Positions 25,856-34,148 of a DNA stretch of 64,000 nucleotides are shown here, piece by piece. The notes under the pieces were generated by a model. That model ran no database searches and was not told the origin of the DNA. It saw nothing but the letters and a program-made list of their open reading frames with translations. The DNA lies in assembly GCA_947498935.1 (NCBI GenBank), contig CANMMM010000014.1:62001-126000 (forward strand), given 5' to 3'. Within the stretch, counting starts at the first letter, position 1, and the number at the start of each line of letters is the position of its first letter. This stretch comes from an uncultured Aquimarina sp. Lineage in GTDB: Bacteria > Bacteroidota > Bacteroidia > Flavobacteriales > Flavobacteriaceae. Position numbers and translations under genes: made by a program.

Positions 25856-27667
25856 TTATGAAAAGCAGTATCCGTTTTCGGCGGCTACTTTATCTGCAAT
25901 TTTAGTTCTGAGAGCGACTACGTTTGGCTGATTTGCGTATTTCGTAAATCGTTTGAGTCCCATAAGCATCATGCGCTGTTCATCTCCTTCTGCAAATGAA
26001 ACAATGGCTTCTTTTCCTTTTCTAATCACGATGTCTACGGCATTGTATAGGTATAATTGAGACATGGCGATTTGTATTTCTTGTGCGTCTTCTCCGAATC
26101 GCTTGGCATTCTTTTCGGTTCTGAGGATGGTGGATTCTGCCATGTAGATTTCGATAAGAATGTCTGCAGCAGCTATCAATAATTGTTGGTGTTCTTCTAA
26201 TTGTGGGCCAAATTTTTGTACGGCAGCCCCCGCAATCATTAAAAATACTTTTTTGAGCTTGGCTACAATTTCTTTTTCCTCTGAGAATAATACGGAGTAA
26301 TCTGGTGTGTCAAAAGAAGGGATGCCTGTGAGCTCGTCTGCTACTTTCATGGCGGGCCCTAGTAGGTCTACATGTCCTTTCATTGCTTTTTTGACTAGCA
26401 TACCTACGGCTAGCATACGATTGATTTCATTGGTTCCTTCGTAGATACGAGAGATACGTGCGTCTCTCCAAGCAGACTCCATAGGGGTGTCGGCAGAGAA
26501 TCCCATGCCCCCAAAGATTTGGATACCTTCATCTGTAGTGTTTTGTACGTCTTCAGACACGGCTACTTTTAGGATAGAACATTCGATGGCGTATTCTTCT
26601 ACACCTTTTAACTCTGCTTCTTGGTGGGAGTTACCTTCTGCTTGGCGAATCGAGATGCGATCTTCTATGTTTTTAGCGGCTCTATAACTTGCGGATTCAT
26701 CGGCATAGGTATTGGTGGCCATTTCTGCTATCTTGGCTTTGATGGCGCCAAAATTCATGATAGGAGTCTTAAACTGAATACGCTCATTGGCATATTTTGT
26801 GGCTTCGTCAATCACTCTACGCTGTGCGTCTAAACAGGCAGCTGCTAGTTTGATACGTCCTACGTTTAGCGCATTCATCGCGATTTTGAATCCATTACCT
26901 CTTTCTGAAAGCATATTTTCTACAGGGACTTTGGTGTCGCTAAAGAATACTTGTCGGGTAGAGGAGGAGTGGATACCTAGTTTTTTTTCTTCGTCTCCTA
27001 GGGAGATTCCGTTGCTTGGGTCGTTTTCTATGATAAATCCTGTAATGTTTTTATCGTCTTCAATACGGGCAAATACGATGAATAGGTTACAGAATCCTGC
27101 ATTGGAAATCCACATTTTTTGTCCAGAAATAGTGTAGTAAGTACCATCGTCGGATAAAACTGCTTTGGTTTTTCCTGAGTTGGCATCGGATCCTGCTCCT
27201 GGTTCTGTAAGACAGTAAGCGCCAAACCATTCTCCTGTGGCTAACTTGGGTACGTATTTTTTCTTTTGTTCTTCGTTTCCGTATAGGGTAATTGGCATGG
27301 TGCCGATACCTGTATGGGCTCCAAAGGCGGTACTGAATGAGCCTGTAGCACCAGAGATATAGTCACATACGAGCATGGTGGATACAAATCCCATGCCTAG
27401 CCCGTCGTAGGCCTCTGGAACGGCAACACCGAGTAAGCCTAGTTCACCAGCTTTGCGCATACAGGCTTCGGTATAGGCGTAGTCCTTGTTTTCGAAGCGT
27501 TCCCAGTGTGCCCAAAGCTCACGGTCTACAAATTCTTTGGCGCTATCGCGCATCATTTTTTGCTCCTCGGAAAAATCTTCTGGAGTAAATACATCTTCTG
27601 CTTTTGTTTCTTTGACAAGGAATTGACCTCCTCTAAGAATATCTTTGTTGGTAGTTTCGGTACTCAT
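25856..27667 (-). CDS. Acyl-CoA dehydrogenase (VLCAD-like)
   Basis: 603 residues, longer than short-chain members (about 380) and like very-long-chain forms with an extra C-terminal domain. It catalyses the first, FAD-dependent step of fatty-acid beta-oxidation. Motifs: GLLGVAVPEAYDGLGMG, AYCLTEPGAGSDANSGKTKA, MWISNAGFCNLFIVFARI, and IQIFGGMGFSADTPMESAWRDARISRIYEGTNEINRML near residue 400. The catalytic glutamate is probably the one in EEYAIECSILKV. It is the last gene of the marR-fadB-fadA unit, after a 94-bp gap from fadA. Confidence 0.92.
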   Translation of the reverse strand: MSTETTNKDILRGGQFLVKETKAEDVFTPEDFSEEQKMMRDSAKEFVDRELWAHWERFENKDYAYTEACMRKAGELGLLGVAVPEAYDGLGMGFVSTMLVCDYISGATGSFSTAFGAHTGIGTMPITLYGNEEQKKKYVPKLATGEWFGAYCLTEPGAGSDANSGKTKAVLSDDGTYYTISGQKMWISNAGFCNLFIVFARIEDDKNITGFIIENDPSNGISLGDEEKKLGIHSSSTRQVFFSDTKVPVENMLSERGNGFKIAMNALNVGRIKLAAACLDAQRRVIDEATKYANERIQFKTPIMNFGAIKAKIAEMATNTYADESASYRAAKNIEDRISIRQAEGNSHQEAELKGVEEYAIECSILKVAVSEDVQNTTDEGIQIFGGMGFSADTPMESAWRDARISRIYEGTNEINRMLAVGMLVKKAMKGHVDLLGPAMKVADELTGIPSFDTPDYSVLFSEEKEIVAKLKKVFLMIAGAAVQKFGPQLEEHQQLLIAAADILIEIYMAESTILRTEKNAKRFGEDAQEIQIAMSQLYLYNAVDIVIRKGKEAIVSFAEGDEQRMMLMGLKRFTKYANQPNVVALRTKIADKVAAENGYCFS

Positions 27668-27761
27668 AACTATTTGTTTGTTTTTAGACTAAAAGATTCA
27701 TACAATAAGGGCATGTATCATCTTCATTTTTGGAATCATTTTTAGTGTTGATACGTTATAA

Positions 27762-28952
27762 TTAATTAAGGAATTCAAATATACCAGCGGCACCTTGCCC
27801 TGTTCCTACACACATGGTCACCATACCGTATTTTCCTTGCATGTTTCGCTTGCGCATTTCGTCAAACAATTGAACGGATAGCTTGGCACCGGTACATCCT
27901 AGCGGGTGGCCTAAGGCGATGGCACCTCCGTTTACATTTACAATATCTTGGTTGATGTCGAGTTCGCGCATTACGGCGAGTGATTGGGATGCAAAGGCTT
28001 CATTGAGCTCTATGAGTTCTATGTCCTTTTGTTGTAATCCTGCTTGCTTTAGTGCTTTAGGAATAGCTTTTACGGGGCCGATACCCATAATTCTAGGTTC
28101 TACGCCTGCGGCTGCATAGTTTACCAATCGTGCGATGGGTTCTAGGTTGAGTTCTTTGACCATGGCTTCGCTCATAATCATTACGAAGGCAGCTCCATCA
28201 CTCATCTGTGATGAGTTTCCTGCGGTAACACTTCCTCCTGCTGCGAAAACAGGTCTGAGTTTTCCTAACACTTCTTTGCTGGTGCCTGCACGTGGTCCTT
28301 CATCTTTGGTAACGGTATAGGATTTTGTGGCTTTTTTTCCATTTTCATCTACATAGATTTGTTCTACATTGATGGGAACGATCTGATCTTGGAAGCGATT
28401 TTCGGCTTGTGCTTTTAGCGCTTTCATGTGTGAGTTGTAAGCGAACTCGTCTTGGTCTTCGCGAGATACATCGAATTGATTGGCTACCGCTTCTGCGGTA
28501 TTACCCATGCCCCAGTAGTAATCTTCGTGCCCTGCTTTGGCTAGATCGTAGTTTAATTCTGTTTTGTAGCCTGTCATTGGTACGGAGCTCATGCTTTCTG
28601 CGCCTCCTGCAATGATACAGTCTGCCATTCCTGCTTGTATTTTTGCGGTAGCGATACCGATGGTCTCGATACCTGATGAGCAAAATCTATTAACAGTTAC
28701 TCCAGGTACGTCTATAGAATTGAGTCCCATTAGAGAGATAAGACGTGCCATGTTTAATCCTTGTGATCCTTCGGGCATGGCGTTTCCTACGATGACATCG
28801 TCGATACGTGCTTTGTCTAGTTGGGGGAGTTCCTTCATCATATGCTGAATGGTCTCTGCAGCCAACTCATCTGTTCTTTTGAATCTAAACACTCCGCGGG
28901 GTGCTTTTCCTACGGCTGTTCTGTATGCTTTTACGATATATGCTGTTTTCAT
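27762..28952 (-). CDS. fadA: Acetyl-CoA acyltransferase (thiolase)
   Basis: 396 residues, standard thiolase size. It cleaves 3-ketoacyl-CoA with CoA at the end of each beta-oxidation cycle. The acyl-accepting Cys91 is in VNRFCSSGIETIG, the His is in GGAIALGHPLGCTGAKL and the second Cys is in TMCVGTGQGAAGIFEF. The neighbours encode the other activities, so a degradative (FadA) rather than biosynthetic role is inferred. It follows fadB after 87 bp. Confidence 0.93.
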   Translation of the reverse strand: MKTAYIVKAYRTAVGKAPRGVFRFKRTDELAAETIQHMMKELPQLDKARIDDVIVGNAMPEGSQGLNMARLISLMGLNSIDVPGVTVNRFCSSGIETIGIATAKIQAGMADCIIAGGAESMSSVPMTGYKTELNYDLAKAGHEDYYWGMGNTAEAVANQFDVSREDQDEFAYNSHMKALKAQAENRFQDQIVPINVEQIYVDENGKKATKSYTVTKDEGPRAGTSKEVLGKLRPVFAAGGSVTAGNSSQMSDGAAFVMIMSEAMVKELNLEPIARLVNYAAAGVEPRIMGIGPVKAIPKALKQAGLQQKDIELIELNEAFASQSLAVMRELDINQDIVNVNGGAIALGHPLGCTGAKLSVQLFDEMRKRNMQGKYGMVTMCVGTGQGAAGIFEFLN

Positions 28953-29039
28953 TGTTTTTTTGTATTAGTAGCTATTAGATTGAGATAGTGTCTCGAAATG
29001 GATACTTCTTTTCATGGCTCTTGGGTCTCAATACGTAGT

Positions 29040-31445
29040 TTAATTACGTAATGGTTTTCCTTTTTTGAGCATGTGTTCTATACGTTCGAGCGTTTTTCGT
29101 TCTGTAGTTAGTGAAAGAAATGCTTCTCTTTCTAGATCTAATAGGTATTGTTCGGATACCATAGTGGGTTCTGAAAGGTCTCCACCAGCCATTACGTATC
29201 CTAGTTTATTGGCTATCTTTTGGTCGTGTTCGGAAATATACTTACTGGCTTCCATAGCATCTGTACCTACTAAGAACATCCCTAGGGCTTGCTTACCGAG
29301 TACTTTTACGTCTTTGCGTCTTACGGGCTGTGTATATCCTTGTTCAGCCATTAATTTTGCATAGGCTTTGGCAGTGGCGATTTGTCGGTCTTTATTTACG
29401 ACTACGATGTCCTTGCCTTTTTGTAGGATGTTGGTGTCATAGGCTTCGTAGGCAGAAGTGGATACTTTGGCCATTCCTATGGTTAGGAAATGCTCTTGTA
29501 GTCTATTTAGTTCTACATCATTTTTCTGAAAGGTATCGGCTGCTCTGAGTGCCATTTCTTTGGAACCTCCACCGCCTGGTATCACACCGACTCCAAATTC
29601 TACAAGTCCGATGTAGCTTTCTGCAGCGGCTACTACTTTATCGGCATGTAGTGTCATTTCGCATCCTCCTCCTAGGGTCATTCCGTGCGGAGCAACGATG
29701 GTAGGGATAGAGGAGTAACGAAGTCGCATACAGGAGTCTTGGAAATATTTTACGGCCATATTTAGCTCGTCATATTCTTGTTCTACTGCCATCATAAAGA
29801 TCATCGCGATATTGGCTCCTACAGAGAAGTTAGCCCCTTGATTCCCTACGACAAGTCCTTGGAAATCTTTTTCGGCAATGTCTATTGCTTTATTTAATCC
29901 TGCGAGTACATCGCCTCCAATAGAATTCATTTTACTTTGGAATTCTACATTGAGGATACCGTCTCCTAAATCTTCTACAACTACGCCACTATTTTTAAAT
30001 ACTTCGGAAGATTTGCGAATATTATCTAGGATGATAAAGGCATCTTGACCAGGTACTTTTAGTGTTGTTTTTTGTGGGATATCATAGTAGTAGGTAGCTC
30101 CTTCTTGAACAGTGTAAAAAGAGGAGTGACCTGCATCGATCATGTCTGTTACCCAAGCAGCAGGTGCTAATCCTTCTGCTTGCATCATCTCGATTCCTTT
30201 GGCGACTCCTATAGCGTCCCAGATTTGAAAAGGACCGTGTTCCCAACCAAAACCAGCTTTCATGGCATCATCTATTTTATATACATCGTCCGAGATTTCT
30301 GGAATACGATTGGATACATAGGCAAATAATGCGGCGAAATTTTTTCGGTAGAATTCTCCAGCTTTATCCTTGCCAGCTACGAGTACTTTAAAACGGTCGA
30401 TAACTTTGTCAATCGTTTTGGTCATTTCTAAAGTGGCAAAAGAAGCTCTTTTCTTTTCGCGATATTCTAGCGTATCTAGATCTAATGATACGATTTCTTT
30501 TTTACCTTCTGCGGTTACTTGTTTCTTATAGAATCCTTGCCCAGATTTACTTCCTAGCCATTTGTTTTGCATCATAGTGTCTATAAATGCAGGTAGTGTA
30601 AATAGGGGTAAGCGTTCATCGTCTTTGCAGTTTTCTGCAATACCATTGGCTACATGTACTAGGGTATCTAGTCCTACGACATCTACAGTACGGAAAGTAG
30701 CGGATTTAGGTCTACCGATCACAGGGCCTGTAAGTTTGTCTACTTCTTCAATAGTGAGTCCCATTTCTTTGACCATATGAAATAAACTCATGATACTGAA
30801 AATCCCAACTCGGTTTCCGATAAATGCGGGAGTATCTTTAGCTACCACAGAGGTTTTGCCTAAAAATTGTTCTCCATAGCCATTGAGAAATTCGATTACT
30901 TCTGGAGCTGTGTTGGGTCCTGGAATGATTTCGAATAACTTTAGGTATCTTGCAGGATTAAAGAAGTGTGTACCACAGAAATGCTTCTGAAAGTCCTCGC
31001 TTCTGCCATCATTCATAAATTTAATAGGGATTCCAGAGGTATTGGAGGTGATTAAGGTGCCTGGGGTGCGATGTTTTTCAAGTGTTTCGAATACACTTTT
31101 TTTGATGTCTAGTCTTTCGACTACCACTTCTATGATCCAATCTACATCTGCTACTTTGGCGATATCATCTTCTAGATTTCCTGTAGTGATGCGATCTGCA
31201 AATTTTTGATGATAAATCGGAGCGGGTTTGGATTTAAGAGCGGCGGTCAATGCATCATTGACCAATCGATTACGAACTATTTTATCTTCTAGGGTCAATC
31301 CCTTTGCTTTTTCTTTGTCATTGAGTTCTCTAGGTAGAATGTCTAGTAATAATACTTCGACTCCAATATTGGCAAAGTGGCATGCGATACCGGAACCCAT
31401 GATTCCTGATCCAATGACGGCAACTTTTTTAATGACTCTTTTCAT
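29040..31445 (-). CDS. fadB: 3-hydroxyacyl-CoA dehydrogenase / enoyl-CoA hydratase fusion (FadB-like)
   Basis: 801 residues. The NAD-binding dehydrogenase comes first (KVAVIGSGIMGSGIACHFANIGVEVLLLD; then SNTSGIPI and CGTHFFNPARYLKLFEIIPG) and the enoyl-CoA hydratase domain is C-terminal (GANFSVGANIAMI, TIVAPHGMTLGGGCEMTLHADKVVAAAESYIGLVEFGVGVIPGGGGSKEMALRA). This is the reverse of the E. coli FadB order and is common in Bacteroidota. It performs steps two and three of beta-oxidation. It starts 20 bp after marR. Confidence 0.93.
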   Translation of the reverse strand: MKRVIKKVAVIGSGIMGSGIACHFANIGVEVLLLDILPRELNDKEKAKGLTLEDKIVRNRLVNDALTAALKSKPAPIYHQKFADRITTGNLEDDIAKVADVDWIIEVVVERLDIKKSVFETLEKHRTPGTLITSNTSGIPIKFMNDGRSEDFQKHFCGTHFFNPARYLKLFEIIPGPNTAPEVIEFLNGYGEQFLGKTSVVAKDTPAFIGNRVGIFSIMSLFHMVKEMGLTIEEVDKLTGPVIGRPKSATFRTVDVVGLDTLVHVANGIAENCKDDERLPLFTLPAFIDTMMQNKWLGSKSGQGFYKKQVTAEGKKEIVSLDLDTLEYREKKRASFATLEMTKTIDKVIDRFKVLVAGKDKAGEFYRKNFAALFAYVSNRIPEISDDVYKIDDAMKAGFGWEHGPFQIWDAIGVAKGIEMMQAEGLAPAAWVTDMIDAGHSSFYTVQEGATYYYDIPQKTTLKVPGQDAFIILDNIRKSSEVFKNSGVVVEDLGDGILNVEFQSKMNSIGGDVLAGLNKAIDIAEKDFQGLVVGNQGANFSVGANIAMIFMMAVEQEYDELNMAVKYFQDSCMRLRYSSIPTIVAPHGMTLGGGCEMTLHADKVVAAAESYIGLVEFGVGVIPGGGGSKEMALRAADTFQKNDVELNRLQEHFLTIGMAKVSTSAYEAYDTNILQKGKDIVVVNKDRQIATAKAYAKLMAEQGYTQPVRRKDVKVLGKQALGMFLVGTDAMEASKYISEHDQKIANKLGYVMAGGDLSEPTMVSEQYLLDLEREAFLSLTTERKTLERIEHMLKKGKPLRN

Positions 31446-31465
31446 TTTTTGAAACTTCTAGTTGT

Positions 31466-31921
31466 TTAAGATGTTATAGATTCTTTTTTAGTGTAAATTT
31501 TCTTTGTAGAAATTAGGTCGTTTATTATTTGGAATACTTCCAAGAAGGTGTCTAGCTTTTCTTTGGGAACGTGTTTTCTAACAGCGTGATCAAAGGTAAA
31601 AACTACTTCTTTAGAGAAGTCTCTCATTTCGATACCAAAAGGGGTGAGGTGTATTAACACGCCACGACCATCTTGCGGATTTTTCTTTCTAAAGATCAAT
31701 CCTTTTTCTTCCATAGTTTTGAGGGTACGGGATAAGCTGGTAGCTTCCATGCCCATTTTAGGACCCAACGAAGTAGATGGGGTGCCTTTTTCAGGATCAA
31801 TACTTAGTAAAGCAAATCCTGTAGACATGGTACTTCCTTTTTTACCTGCTTCTTCATTGTACATTTTGGCAACTGCCATCCATGTGGCTCGAAGGGCATA
31901 ATCAATTGTTTTTTCTCTCAT
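31466..31921 (-). CDS. MarR-family regulator of the beta-oxidation operon
   Basis: 151 residues. The winged-helix core is recognisable: MEATSLSRTLKTMEEKGLIFRKKNPQDGRGVLIHLTPFGIEM, the usual MarR recognition helix and wing with the DxRxxxxxLT-like segment. It is the first gene of the unit that continues with fadB, fadA and the acyl-CoA dehydrogenase, so it probably represses its own operon and responds to a fatty acyl-CoA. A perfect 18-bp palindrome lies 41-58 bp before its start. The ligand is an inference from gene order. Confidence 0.88.
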   Translation of the reverse strand: MREKTIDYALRATWMAVAKMYNEEAGKKGSTMSTGFALLSIDPEKGTPSTSLGPKMGMEATSLSRTLKTMEEKGLIFRKKNPQDGRGVLIHLTPFGIEMRDFSKEVVFTFDHAVRKHVPKEKLDTFLEVFQIINDLISTKKIYTKKESITS

Positions 31922-31961
31922 TGTAGGAACTATATCTTGTATAGTACAATGTACAAAAAAA

Positions 31962-31979
31962 TATTATGCATGCATAATA
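31962..31979. promoter_or_regulatory. 18-bp palindrome, probable MarR operator
   Basis: TATTATGCATGCATAATA is a perfect inverted repeat centred on GCATGC. It lies in the marR promoter region between marR and the fadD terminator. Confidence 0.65.
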
Positions 31980-32040
31980 AAAAAAGTATAAATTTTAAAG
32001 AAAGTCTATCTAATATAGTTTTTTTTAGTATATAAACAAA

Positions 32041-32067
32041 AAAACTCCTCGTATAATGAGGAGTTTC
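32041..32067 (-). terminator. Terminator between fadD and marR
   Basis: AAACTCCTC, loop GTATAAT, GAGGAGTTT. It separates the fadD transcript from the marR operon promoter. Confidence 0.8.
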
Positions 32068-32117
32068 TTAAATTACAGTAAGGCTTAAGAAGCTTGTTTT
32101 GTAATTTTGAAGTTGAA

Positions 32118-33890
32118 TTAGCCATAAATTTTGCGATACAAATCTTCGTATTTAGCTTTGATGATTCGTCGTTTTAATTTCATAGTTGGAGTAAGATGTT
32201 CTGCTTCAATACTCCATTCGTCTGGTGTAAGTTCAAAGCGTTTGATACGTTCCCACTTTCCGAATTTTTCGTTATGTTCATCAATTTCTTCTTGTATACG
32301 ATCTATTAATGCTTGGTGCGCTATAATCTCTTGATTAGTCGTACCTAATAGGATTCCCTTTCGTTGTGCCCATTCAGCTACGAATTCGAAATTAGGTTGA
32401 ATAAACGCAGCAGGCATTTTTTCTCCATCTCCAATCACCATGATTTGTTCTATAAACCGTGATTGTTTCATGATATTTTCAATAACTTGTGGAGCAATAT
32501 ATTTTCCTCCAGAGGTTTTAAACATCTCTTTTTTACGATCAGTAATACGTAAAAAACCTTCATGATCTACTTCTCCAATATCTCCTGTATGAAAATATCC
32601 GTTTTTCAGTACTTCACTTGTTTTTTCTGGATCTTTGTAGTATCCCATCATTACTAAGGGGCCTTTGATTAAAATTTCTCCATCCTCTGCTATTTTGACT
32701 TCTGTTTGTGGGATGGGTCTTCCTACAGTACCTATTTTAAAGCCTCGTTCTCGCGTATCATTTACAGAAACTACAGGAGATGTTTCTGTAAGACCATATC
32801 CTTCCATTACATTCATGCCTGCGGCATTATAGATACGTGCTAATCTGCTTTGTAATGCAGCACTTCCTGAAGCGATGATTTTTAAATTACCTCCTAAGGC
32901 TTCCTGCCATTTGCTAAAAATCAACTTTTGGGCTATACTTAGTTTTTTTTCATACCACCATCCATTGGCTCCATAGGGTTCGTATTGAAGTCCTATTTCT
33001 ACAGCCCAAAAGAATAAAGCCTTTTTTAGACCAGTAAGGCTCGTCCCTTTGGCGATAATCTTATCATATACTTTTTCTAATAAGCGAGGTACAGCAGTCA
33101 TTACATGTGGTTGAACTTCTTTTAGATTATCGCTTATAGTTTCTAGCGATTCTGCAAAGTAAATGCTGACACCGCGGTATTGGTATAAGTACATAATCAT
33201 ACGCTCATAAATATGGCATACAGGTAGGAAACTCAGTGCTTTTGCTTTACCATCATCGATAGGAAATCGAGAAGCGCTATTGATTGAATTACTTACGATA
33301 TTTTTATGACTAAGCATGACACCTTTAGGTCTTCCAGTGGTACCAGAAGTATAGATAAGTGTAGCAAGGTCATTTTCATTGACATTGGCCATTAGAGTTT
33401 CTACTTCCTGTTGGTTACTATCATCTTTACCTAACTCTAAGATCTTTTCCCAGCTATCGCAGGTGTCAATCTTATCAAAGCCATAAACCCCTTTGAGTGT
33501 AGGAACGTCTTTTTGGATGTTTTTTACCTTTTGTAATACTTCTTCATCGGATACAAAACAATAAGATGACTCGGAATGATTCAATACATATGCATAATCT
33601 TCTTGCGTAATAGTAGGGTAAATCGGAACGTTTTGTGCGCCAATTTGCAATACACCTATATCTACAATGTTCCACTCCGTTCTATTACTAGATGATATGA
33701 TAGCAATTTTATCATTGGGTTTAACGCCTAGTCGAAGTAAACCTCGACTGATTTGATTTGCTTTTTCTACATACTCTTTGGTGGAGGTTGCTACCCATTT
33801 TCCATTGTATTTAGTAACTAAAGCTTTTTCTAAATTAAACTTTTTTAATTGGTAATGAGGAAAATCAAATAATCTAGTAATTGTATTCAT
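32118..33890 (-). CDS. fadD: Long-chain fatty acid-CoA ligase
   Basis: 590 residues. It activates free fatty acids to acyl-CoA with ATP, feeding the adjacent beta-oxidation genes. The AMP-binding motif is LATLIYTSGTTGRPKGVMLSHKN, followed by MEGYGLTETSPVVSVN and the hinge/A8 region YFHTGDIGEVDHEGFLRITDRKKEMFKTSGGKYIAP. It resembles eukaryotic-type long-chain synthetases (590-660 residues). It has its own terminator, so it is a separate transcript. Confidence 0.9.
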   Translation of the reverse strand: MNTITRLFDFPHYQLKKFNLEKALVTKYNGKWVATSTKEYVEKANQISRGLLRLGVKPNDKIAIISSSNRTEWNIVDIGVLQIGAQNVPIYPTITQEDYAYVLNHSESSYCFVSDEEVLQKVKNIQKDVPTLKGVYGFDKIDTCDSWEKILELGKDDSNQQEVETLMANVNENDLATLIYTSGTTGRPKGVMLSHKNIVSNSINSASRFPIDDGKAKALSFLPVCHIYERMIMYLYQYRGVSIYFAESLETISDNLKEVQPHVMTAVPRLLEKVYDKIIAKGTSLTGLKKALFFWAVEIGLQYEPYGANGWWYEKKLSIAQKLIFSKWQEALGGNLKIIASGSAALQSRLARIYNAAGMNVMEGYGLTETSPVVSVNDTRERGFKIGTVGRPIPQTEVKIAEDGEILIKGPLVMMGYYKDPEKTSEVLKNGYFHTGDIGEVDHEGFLRITDRKKEMFKTSGGKYIAPQVIENIMKQSRFIEQIMVIGDGEKMPAAFIQPNFEFVAEWAQRKGILLGTTNQEIIAHQALIDRIQEEIDEHNEKFGKWERIKRFELTPDEWSIEAEHLTPTMKLKRRIIKAKYEDLYRKIYG

Positions 33891-34148
33891 ACGGTTTTTA
33901 GATGTTTTTGTAATACTGCTTCGTTCTTATGTCATCTAGGTCGTTACTATTCTTTCTATCAATCATACAAACCAAACAGGGGGTATTAACTCGATATTGT
34001 CTATAATTTTGGGCAATAATTTAAAGATTATTATGCTTGCATAGCTTTGCAAATTATAAAAAATAAACTAATGTACAACTTTAAATATATAAAAAAAGCA
34101 GCGATTTTTTAGCAAATATTCGTTATAAGTGTGATAAAATTGTTTTTT

